From assembly GCA_022841795.1 (NCBI GenBank), contig JALHQU010000050.1, positions 1-33,834 of the forward strand: a DNA stretch of 33,834 nt, read 5' to 3'. The position numbers and the translations under genes are program-made. The notes under the pieces are model-generated. The model searched no databases, had not been told where the DNA came from, and saw only the letters and a program-made list of their open reading frames with translations. The stretch is from Fimbriiglobus sp. Its GTDB lineage: Bacteria > Planctomycetota > Planctomycetia > Gemmatales > Gemmataceae. Shown here piece after piece: positions 10,101 through 15,989 of this stretch (the stretch's first letter is position 1; every line of letters begins with the position of its first letter).

Positions 10101-10966
10101 TAGTACTGGGTCTTCCGGCCGTTGCAGAAGACGACGTACCGCGGCTCGCCCGGCCCCTTGACGACCTCCACCACGGCCCCGACCACCTTCGGGTCGGACC
10201 GCAGGGCCACAAGCTCGCCGAGTGCGAAGCCGCGGGCTGAAGTTTTGCCGGTGTCCGGTAAACCGTTCTCGGCCGTGCTCTTGGTCGGCGTCATCGGGAC
10301 CTCCGTCGGGATGGATCTCGGCAGCCACTCCGACGCCTCGGCGGCTGACAGCATGGTTTCGAGTTCTCCCGCGAGCCACCACGGGAGCGTCAGCCGGTAT
10401 TCCGCAGCGAGCAGCCGCCGCCAGTTCTCGAGTAGTTCCGTTCCGGCGACCGGGGCGAGGTAGATCGCGGCCCCCCGAAGGGCAGTATCAAACCGGCCGA
10501 GTTCATCCACCGCGGCCCGGAGCAGTGTGCCGAGCCGCCCGCGGGCTGGCGACGCGGTCACGATGCAGTTCTGGTACGCCTCGTCGAGGGCGAGGAAAAC
10601 CGCCCAACTTTCCATCCGGGCGGACAACAAATCGGCGGACCGGTCGAGGGCCTCGACCTCTTCGACCAAACCGCTCCACACACGCTCGAGACGTCCGGCT
10701 GCGACCGTCCAGGCGTCGATGTGGCTTCGCCACTGTTCGGCCGCAGCCGCCGCGACCCTAGGCGGGAGCGTGCCGTCGACCTCTCCCAACGCCACGGCGA
10801 ACAGCCGGCACCTACCGAGGCAGGCGGCCAAGTGATAAGCTGCCCGGCGGGCGGGAAGCCCCGGCTCCGCGTCATTCTCGAACTCGGCCAAGGGAGCTTG
10901 GGCCAGGGCCTGTCGGAAGCTCTCCATCCACCCGAATGGATCGTGGCCGGACGGGGTCGGGGTCAT
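7190..10966 (-). CDS. SNF2-type superfamily 2 helicase/translocase
   Basis: Protein of 1258 aa. After about 330 residues of unassigned sequence, including a small beta-rich stretch around GELVALRSDPK, comes a complete SNF2/RapA-like motor. It has Walker A GVGVGKT at about 362-368, DEAH at 481-484, LTASPIQ (motif III), SEVGSEGLDYQ (motif V) and QRIGRIDRNGQ at about 855-865 (motif VI). Some 390 residues follow the motor, partly Glu/Gln/Leu-rich and probably helical. SNF2 proteins of this type move along double-stranded DNA and occur in DISARM and other phage-defence operons; none of the other DISARM genes is present here. The ATG at 10966 follows an AGGA ribosome site that overlaps the previous gene's stop. 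Confidence 0.87.
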   Translation of the reverse strand: MTPTPSGHDPFGWMESFRQALAQAPLAEFENDAEPGLPARRAAYHLAACLGRCRLFAVALGEVDGTLPPRVAAAAAEQWRSHIDAWTVAAGRLERVWSGLVEEVEALDRSADLLSARMESWAVFLALDEAYQNCIVTASPARGRLGTLLRAAVDELGRFDTALRGAAIYLAPVAGTELLENWRRLLAAEYRLTLPWWLAGELETMLSAAEASEWLPRSIPTEVPMTPTKSTAENGLPDTGKTSARGFALGELVALRSDPKVVGAVVEVVKGPGEPRYVVFCNGRKTQYYASQLTAAPVDDRVGELVSPETFNARLTALHLQQPGLSSLYSLHAARVDFIPYQFRPVLKFIRSDRPRLLIADGVGVGKTIEAGLILRELQARREIRTVLIVCPKSLVVDRKWQSEMRRFDEEFVHLDGDDLRHCLRETDANGEWPDRFARAIVPHSLFTEALLLGTQGRGRTAVPGLLELDPPPRFDLVIVDEAHHIHNSDTWLHRGVRFLTDHAEAAVFLTASPIQLANDNLFVLLNTLRPDLVIDRKTYEDMAEPNPHINRAAHLLRFGHNGWQKDAAQALQAAASTRWGQSILRPDPRYAELRERLLSDVLGPADRVRSLRTVEEFHSFHGLINRTRRRDIGNFTVRKAYTKSIDFTEPQRAVHDRLLDVQTRLIRRSRGNVPVQFMLTTIRRQAASCIHGLVPLLRDILARRIDEAEWFEVDDLAGDTPATADVSGEEIEGLIAEAERLDTTDPKLDCLLGVIEEKQSLDNNKVLVFSSFRHTLRYLEANLRRAGVRVGLIHGGVKDADRVTIRDRFRLPRDESDAFDVLLMSEVGSEGLDYQFCDCMVNYDLPWNPMKIDQRIGRIDRNGQKSPTVAIYNLITPGTVDADIYDRCLMRIGVFEEALGDNEEILGQISSVIRTLAEDLTMTDEERRRHLQQLADNQVRLLEEQATLEKRSSELFGVQLPPKQIDEEIRDPRNYWTSPRCLQNLVEHYLTQQSDGKVQMALGDKPLKTLALDSGVRRKVLADYRHSGRQPSGVGREWEKWLKGREKLTLTFDAAVANENRSATFITPVHPIAQQAARALVPDGPVYLSCRVQDADHPAGAHRFAIYLWRLRGIREDVMWQPVCSDPTLNDAFLGLIQRATVREEAPAEFPSQSEFESLDGEHHRLWSAALAAHRERTGQLASYRRESLNTSHKARIGLLNDQIRGVSDERIRRMRLSQIQAAEEDYARRLADLRHAETAADIIHSTVAFGVLEIVR

Positions 10967-10975
10967 GGTCGCGTC

Positions 10976-11692
10976 CTAGTACGTCCGGCGGGGAAGTAAT
11001 CCAACGGCCGGAGTGGGCGACGGCGGGGTACACCCCCAGGGGTCCGGAACGGTAACCCACGGCCGGCGGCTACTGCCGTCCACCTGCCATGATCGGTTGG
11101 TGCGGAAACGGATGCGGACCCGCAGGCCGCCGTTGACCGCGACCGCGTCTGCGTTTCCCAGTGGGCGGCGAGTGCCGTCGGGGCCGACTGTTGCGTAGGT
11201 CAGGACAACGTTTTCGACCACCGCCCGCCACCGCTGGGACTGGTCAGGGATGCGGCACGCGGCGTCCTTGAAGTAACACGTCCGGACGTGCCCCCCGGCG
11301 GGGTCGGAGCGGACGATGAGGAAGGCCCCCGAAGGCAGGACCAGCCCCCACGTTTCTTCGGCTCGCGTCGGTCGGCCCTGGGAGGGTGGTTGGTAGTCGT
11401 CGTAGATCAGGGCGAGCGGCACTGTGAGGCACCGCTTCATCTCCTTTTCGACCACGGCCGCCACCTCGGCGATCGCCGACGCACGATGAGGTTCCGTCGC
11501 CCCTGCCGACCAGATGCCTCGGAATCGGCTGGCTACGGCGGGCGTGAGCCACTCGTCCCATGGCTCCCCCGGGGGAATGGCGTGCTCTTCGGCGATATGC
11601 CTCCAGGCCCGCTCAGATGCTGCCACCTGGCAGTGCCCCTGGCACGGGGCGTTGTCGTCACGCGGGTCCGGGACTTCGGTCCAGACGGTCAT
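10976..11692 (-). CDS. Unknown 238-aa operon protein, possible effector
   Basis: The ATG at 11692-11690 overlaps the TGA of the sigma-like gene (ATGA), a sign of translational coupling. I do not recognise the family. Near the N-terminus there is a His-rich helix, WRHIAEEH. A central basic helix (VEKEMKRC) is followed by strands containing WGLVLPSGAFLIVRS and HVRTCYFKD. The H-I-x3-H helix followed by a strand ending in T-x-Y-F weakly recalls BECR-fold ribonucleases (RelE/colicin/EndoU-like). If so, this would be the toxic component. That is a guess from pattern, not homology. It ends 9 bp before the SNF2 helicase. Confidence 0.72.
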   Translation of the reverse strand: MTVWTEVPDPRDDNAPCQGHCQVAASERAWRHIAEEHAIPPGEPWDEWLTPAVASRFRGIWSAGATEPHRASAIAEVAAVVEKEMKRCLTVPLALIYDDYQPPSQGRPTRAEETWGLVLPSGAFLIVRSDPAGGHVRTCYFKDAACRIPDQSQRWRAVVENVVLTYATVGPDGTRRPLGNADAVAVNGGLRVRIRFRTNRSWQVDGSSRRPWVTVPDPWGCTPPSPTPAVGLLPRRTY

Positions 11693-12423
11693 CCAGATCC
11701 TCCTACAGGAGGGTCGAAGCAGTCGCGGACATACTGCAGATCCGCTAGTCGGTGCTTCCCTCGGTAGAGGAGCACCGAGAGAGTGTTCCGCCTCAAGTTC
11801 AGGGCCACCGCCAACACGGCATTTCGGGCTGCGATCTGCTCGCACGCGGCCAACACCTCTGGCGGAAACGGGTCGTCGGGGTTTCCGTACTGCTCGCGAT
11901 GCTCGGCCACCCAGGTTTTCCACTGGCGTCCTGGGACCTTCTGCCAGAGTCCGGCGAGGCAGAGCAGCACGAGGCGGTCGCGGTGAGGCCAGCCCGCGAT
12001 GACCGCCACGTCGGCGTCCCGGAACCCCTCCGTGGCATCGATCGCATGCTCGATGGCTTTTCTGACCGTGGCGTCCGTGACCTCCAGGTCGCGGGGATGA
12101 CGCTCGCGGGCCTGCCGCCGGTCGTCCCGCCTGACCGTTTCCAACCAGCGGTTCCTCAGGACCGAGTAGCACCACGCTTCGAAGTCACCCCCGGCCGGAT
12201 AACGGTCGATCACCGCCCATATGTCACCGGGGGCGTCCTCGATGGCGTCCTCCCGGTAACTGCCAGAGAACCGGATCGAAAGCCGCCCCGCGACCCAACG
12301 GATGGTCCCCAATAGCCGTTCAAACGCCTGCTGACGCTGCTCCCGGGACAACTTCAAATCTCCCGCCATGCTGGCGAGTGCGGCCTCATCCGACGGTAGC
12401 TCCGCGGTCAATGGGTGAGACAT
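11689..12423 (-). CDS. ECF-type sigma-70-like factor heading the operon
   Basis: Protein of 244 aa from the ATG at 12423; a GTG at 12486 would add 21 residues, and neither start has a strong ribosome site. The region after SREQRQQAFERLLGTIRWV matches sigma region 2, with EDAPGDIW, FEAWCYSVLRNRW and ETVRRDDRRQ in the expected order. The C-terminal third (LVLLCLAGLWQKVPG to LSVLLYRGKHRLADL) resembles a helix-turn-helix region 4. Family knowledge suggests a transcription factor that recruits RNA polymerase, perhaps to this operon itself. Alternatively it may be a sigma-derived adaptor within the system. The next gene overlaps it by 4 bp. Confidence 0.7.
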   Translation of the reverse strand: MSHPLTAELPSDEAALASMAGDLKLSREQRQQAFERLLGTIRWVAGRLSIRFSGSYREDAIEDAPGDIWAVIDRYPAGGDFEAWCYSVLRNRWLETVRRDDRRQARERHPRDLEVTDATVRKAIEHAIDATEGFRDADVAVIAGWPHRDRLVLLCLAGLWQKVPGRQWKTWVAEHREQYGNPDDPFPPEVLAACEQIAARNAVLAVALNLRRNTLSVLLYRGKHRLADLQYVRDCFDPPVGGSG

Positions 12424-12945
12424 CTCGGTGGGCCCTATCGCCGCCTGGATTGGAGCAGTTTCCCGGGGTGCGTCTCGACCTTGCACGCACGCTGCGAACG
12501 GTGGCTAACATTGGCGTTCTAGCGAGTTTACCTCCGGGTTGCCGTGAAGCTCACGACAAGTTGGAGTCATCAACCCGTGTGGCATCTCACGTCCCCAGGG
12601 GGCAGATCTTGACACCCGACGAGCTACACCACCTTCGGAACTACCTTCTCCAAGTCAGACTGAGCGGAATACGCCGCTATGACGCAGGCAGAGGTTTTTT
12701 CGCCCTCTTGGCTGTTTTTTGAGCGTCAGCAACGCCTCGCAACGAACCGGTCCGCAAGAAGTAGCGACTTGGCACGCAGCCGGGCGAATGATGGTAAGAC
12801 GCCTGCCAGTGGGAGTGGGCCATCCATCCCTGCGGACGTGATGCAATTCTCCCGCGGGCGACCCGGCAACGGTCTACAAGCACCGGACCCTGAGTGACGG
12901 CCGGCCGTGTGCCAAGGGGAACTGACACGTCCTCTGTGGCAGCCC
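12424..12945. other. Intergenic region upstream of the sigma-led operon
   Basis: About 520 bp lie between two minus-strand genes. They should hold the promoter of the sigma-led operon, but I see no promoter motif strong enough to place. The only coding trace is the 19-codon plus-strand remnant at 12869-12925. Two T-rich runs occur near 12695-12720 without a clear stem in front of them. Confidence 0.4.
12869..12925 (+). pseudogene. 19-codon gene-end remnant matching the left edge of the operon
   Basis: It reads TVYKHRTLSDGRPCAKGN then TGA. The fragment at 244-300 reads TVYKDRALSGGRWCVMGS then TGA, at the same length and phase, and roughly three quarters of the 57 bases match. Upstream similarity fades at once. 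It is a second leftover of the same gene family. Confidence 0.5.
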
Positions 12946-13767
12946 CTAACGGTTACCACCCGGCGGCTCGAGCAGCCCGAGTCGCTTCAAGATGCCGAAC
13001 ACGACCGGTCCGGACCACGGTCGCCCGGTGCGGGTGGGAACCGACTCCGCGATCAAGATGGTCGCGATCTCGCGGAAGGATCGACGCTTCAAGATGGTCT
13101 TGCCCCGGCGTCGCCAACTCCCCCGCGGCAGAACTCGGTACAGTTCCCGGATCCGATCCAAGCCCTCCTCTTCATCGGCCGAAGTGCCGAACGGCTTACG
13201 ACCCAGGTCCGAGCCAGACCGCATCCGTGTCACCAGCCACTTCCACCGCCCCACGAGCCGCCGGGCTTGCTTCCACCGCTGGTGATCCTCGCGAGCTTCT
13301 TCACCCACCGACTCGTCGGCCGTCAACTCCTGCCCCGTAGCGGCCTCGATGACCCGGATCCCGGCATCGCGGAACGACTCACACAAGATCGCTCGGACCA
13401 CGTCGTCTTCGTCGAGCCGCACACCGGAGTCCACCAGAATCGTCCGGACCCCGAGTCGAGTCGCTTCGATGAACAACGCCGCCAGCTCACGACGGCTAGG
13501 CAACGCCAGCGGCGTGTGTAGCACCTCCGCATTCCCCTCGGCATCAAAGAACCGCCGCCGCAGTTCGAGCTCGTGCTTCCGGACGTATCGGCGGATCATC
13601 TTCCACTGGCCGTTCACCAACTCGTTGTGGTTACCCCGGGACAGCACGCGGGTGTCCGAGTCCAGGAACTTGTTCACCCAGTTCCTGGTTACCCCACAGC
13701 GAACGTAGGCGAAGGCGGTCTTATCGGCCTCAACCTGGCGTACTGTTCGCTTCCGGATGCGTGCCAT
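12946..13767 (-). CDS. Serine-recombinase-derived protein without the catalytic serine
   Basis: Protein of 273 aa from the ATG at 13767. The second half has the resolvase/recombinase signature: GRKPFG, then RSFREIATILIAESVPTRTG and WSGPVVFGILKRLGLL, matching the linker and DNA-binding helices that follow the catalytic domain in serine recombinases. The N-terminal half keeps the outline of the catalytic domain (AYVRCGVT, SRRELAALF, GVRLDEDD, FRDAGIRVIEA). Where active enzymes read RVS, this one has RCG, placing Gly25 at the serine, and the usual DRLSR motif is VRLDE. It is probably not a recombinase, but could still bind recombination sites or serve as a regulator. The gene is intact, so it may be maintained. 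Confidence 0.65.
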   Translation of the reverse strand: MARIRKRTVRQVEADKTAFAYVRCGVTRNWVNKFLDSDTRVLSRGNHNELVNGQWKMIRRYVRKHELELRRRFFDAEGNAEVLHTPLALPSRRELAALFIEATRLGVRTILVDSGVRLDEDDVVRAILCESFRDAGIRVIEAATGQELTADESVGEEAREDHQRWKQARRLVGRWKWLVTRMRSGSDLGRKPFGTSADEEEGLDRIRELYRVLPRGSWRRRGKTILKRRSFREIATILIAESVPTRTGRPWSGPVVFGILKRLGLLEPPGGNR

Positions 13768-14005
13768 AGCCACTCTCAACTGATCGCCCGTGCAATTTAC
13801 TAACAATATGCAACGAAAATGGCTCTGTTTCAAGGCGATAGTGCCCGGTGAGACTCTGCGAGCGTGACAATTATGAAATCGCGATATACGGCTTGTTGGC
13901 CGCGAAGTCCGTGGCAACCGGGGCCGTCCGAACGAAGCCGCTCAGCGTTCGAGATTTGCTCCGACCAACCTACGCGAAGTCGCCTCGGGCGACAACGGAG
14001 AAGCC

Positions 14006-14773
14006 GTGCACACCGTCTCAACGAACAACGCTCGGACAGCCGCAACGTCGCCGGTCCGGCCACCGAAGTTGACCGCGGCTCAGCGGAAGCAGCAACAGAA
14101 GCTGGCAGATGAGCGACAGGGCCGTCAGGACGCCGCCGAGTGGGCGGAGGCCCAGCATCCCGAAGAAGTCCGCGACATAGCCAGGATGGGAAGGCTCGGG
14201 TCGAAGAGCAACCCCTGGTACGCGTTCCCCGGCTTCCACGCCCTGAATTCCAAACTGAAGGCGGGGGGGCGGGAGTACGCCACTGCGTTCCTGGACGAGG
14301 TCGACGCCTACTGGCAATGGATCGGACCCGCGTGGAGATATGCGGCCTACGCCGAGGGCGTCGCCGACGGCCGGCGGTGGGCGGCCTCCCTCGCCACGCC
14401 CGACCAGCTCGACCGCCTCCGCTCGGCCCTGCGGAACTCCGGCCGGCGGGTGCTGATCGACACCGAAGAGCGATACGAAGACCTGCCTGCGGCCCACGGG
14501 CTGTTGACCTGGATCCTGGGGCAGGACGTGTACGAGCCGCGGGTGACCTTCGACGTGGACGGCGACAAGGAGTACGAGTACGACTCCGACAGTCAGGCGT
14601 TCAAATCGTTCTGGCAGCCCTTCTTCGCGGAACCGATCGACGAGGTGCTCGAAAGCGTGGATGTCGAGGGCACGAACGCCAAGTGCAAGCTCATCGAGCC
14701 CGACTACATCCACGGCTTCATCGACGGTGCCACCGGCCTTTCCGATCGATTGCGGGCTGACCACCTAGCGTAA
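14006..14773 (+). CDS. Hypothetical protein, 255 aa
   Basis: It starts at GTG 14006, six bases behind a GGAG ribosome site. The N-terminal 60 residues are basic and probably helical (KLTAAQRKQQQKLADERQ). The remainder is acidic and aromatic-rich (WYAFPGFHALNSKL, YWQWIGPAWRYAAYAEG, VTFDVDGDKEYEYDSD). I do not recognise a family or catalytic motif. No signal peptide or membrane segment is visible. The frame stays open for 91 more codons after the TAA. Confidence 0.6.
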   Translation: MHTVSTNNARTAATSPVRPPKLTAAQRKQQQKLADERQGRQDAAEWAEAQHPEEVRDIARMGRLGSKSNPWYAFPGFHALNSKLKAGGREYATAFLDEVDAYWQWIGPAWRYAAYAEGVADGRRWAASLATPDQLDRLRSALRNSGRRVLIDTEERYEDLPAAHGLLTWILGQDVYEPRVTFDVDGDKEYEYDSDSQAFKSFWQPFFAEPIDEVLESVDVEGTNAKCKLIEPDYIHGFIDGATGLSDRLRADHLA

Positions 14774-15234
14774 TCGGCCCCTCGACCATCGACCGGCCTG
14801 AGTCAGAAAGCCAACCTCGCTAACGACAACCCAGCACCACCCAACAAATGCTGCTCCTGCCGACCGGCGGGAGTGGACGACAAGGCTCTGAAGTCGTTCG
14901 GGTTCAAACTTCACGAACCCCCGGCCCGAGAAACCTTCACCGAGAAGCTGCTCTGTTACGCTTACGGGCTGCCGTGTTTTGATGCCCTGTACGCCAGGAT
15001 CGCCGACGTACCGACGCTCGCGGAATCCAACGAAGGCCGCACTTCCTGAGCGGCATTCCCATTCGCACCCACGGTCCGCCGCGTGGCGGGCCTCGGGCCC
15101 TGAACAGGCGGGAGCCGACGCCGGGGTACGAACCTGAACCCTGTTGGGAACGACCATGACCACACGAGTGCTCCCTGCTCGTGCCGTGGCCTCACCGACC
15201 GCACCCTCCGACGCGGGGCCAGCGGTGAAGTGTC
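14774..15234 (+). other. In-frame open extension after the stop, then non-coding
   Basis: After the TAA at 14771-14773 the same frame stays open to a TGA at 15047-15049. It contains a Cys-rich piece (NKCCSCRPAG) and a protein-like piece (ALKSFGFKLHEPP and CYAYGLPCFDALYARI). The only plausible start inside is GTG at 14873, without a spaced ribosome site. It may be a small separate gene, or the tail of a longer gene interrupted by a nonsense mutation. I see nothing in 15050-15234. Confidence 0.35.
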
Positions 15235-15582
15235 ATGGCGAAGAAGAAGTCCGCACCAGGGCGGACCAAGAGAGACCGACAAGAGGGTACTACAAGCGAT
15301 CAGGGAGAGCGGCGATCGTTCGCTTCCCGTCGGTCGTCCCGATCCTGGACGTTCGAGATGATTCTGACCGATCCGCCATCGCAACTTGACGACCACCCGC
15401 TCGCCGGACTTTCCCCGGAACAGCGGGAGGGAATGCGGGCACGAGCCTTCGGCCGCGTGCTCGCCGCCATCGCCCTCCGTAGGACCGGGAACCTACCCGA
15501 CGAAGGACCGGATCGAACGGCACCGTCGCCGCGTACCGCACCCAAAACCGAATCGTGTCCCACACAGGAGTATGACCGATGA
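15235..15582 (+). CDS. Small protein coupled to the first recombinase gene
   Basis: Protein of 115 aa from the ATG at 15235, behind a GGTGAAG-like site. The N-terminus is very basic (MAKKKSAPGRTKRDRQ) and the centre reads DDHPLAGLSPEQREGMRARAFGRVLAAIALRR. Its TGA overlaps the ATG of the recombinase gene (ATGA), which argues that it is translated. Small basic proteins just ahead of serine recombinases may assist or control recombination, but I cannot name this family. Confidence 0.6.
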   Translation: MAKKKSAPGRTKRDRQEGTTSDQGERRSFASRRSSRSWTFEMILTDPPSQLDDHPLAGLSPEQREGMRARAFGRVLAAIALRRTGNLPDEGPDRTAPSPRTAPKTESCPTQEYDR

Positions 15583-15986
15583 AGCTCGAGGGTCCGCACA
15601 CCGGGCCGCGGCCCTCGACCCCGATCCGGGTCGGCATCTATCTCCGCGTCTCAACTCGCCAGCCGGCTGACCCTGGGCAATCACTGCAGGCCCAGAAGGA
15701 AGAGGCGACGCGATACACCGAGCAACTCCTCGGGCCGGCCACAGGGTCCGTCTACTACTACGCCGATCAAGGACGGTCGGGCGTGGACGATGACCGCCGC
15801 GAACTGAACCGGCTCCTGGCCGACGTCCGGGCGGGGAACCTCGATCTCGTCCTCGTCTGCTCGGCGAACCGGATCAGTCGGACGTGGCACGGGCAAGCCC
15901 GCTTCGAGGACGCCCCCGCCGGGCACCGGGTACGGCACTGGTTCGTCGAGGATCGTCCCCAATTGATACCCGCCGGGAGCGTCTGA
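15579..15986 (+). CDS. Stand-alone serine-recombinase catalytic domain (truncated)
   Basis: Protein of 135 aa. It holds most of a resolvase catalytic domain: GIYLRVST with the nucleophile at Ser25, QSLQAQKEEA, YYYADQGRSGVDDDRRELNR and ANRISR. It lines up with the full-length recombinase that begins 4 bp later, but stops where the last catalytic-domain helices should continue (HRVRHWFVEDRPQLIPAG, then stop). The DNA-binding parts are missing. It is either a decayed gene or a short partner made with the next recombinase. It is translationally coupled to the 115-aa gene. Confidence 0.65.
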   Translation: MKLEGPHTGPRPSTPIRVGIYLRVSTRQPADPGQSLQAQKEEATRYTEQLLGPATGSVYYYADQGRSGVDDDRRELNRLLADVRAGNLDLVLVCSANRISRTWHGQARFEDAPAGHRVRHWFVEDRPQLIPAGSV

Positions 15987-15989
15987 GCA

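Noticed and set aside
7658-10240. Very long open frame (860 codons) on the plus strand opposite the SNF2 helicase
   Set aside because: It is antisense to a protein with a full set of helicase motifs and shows no domain of its own; long antisense frames are common at this GC content.
372-12423. Reading the large operon as a DISARM system
   Set aside because: Only the SNF2-type helicase fits; no methylase, DUF1998 protein or phospholipase-D nuclease is present.
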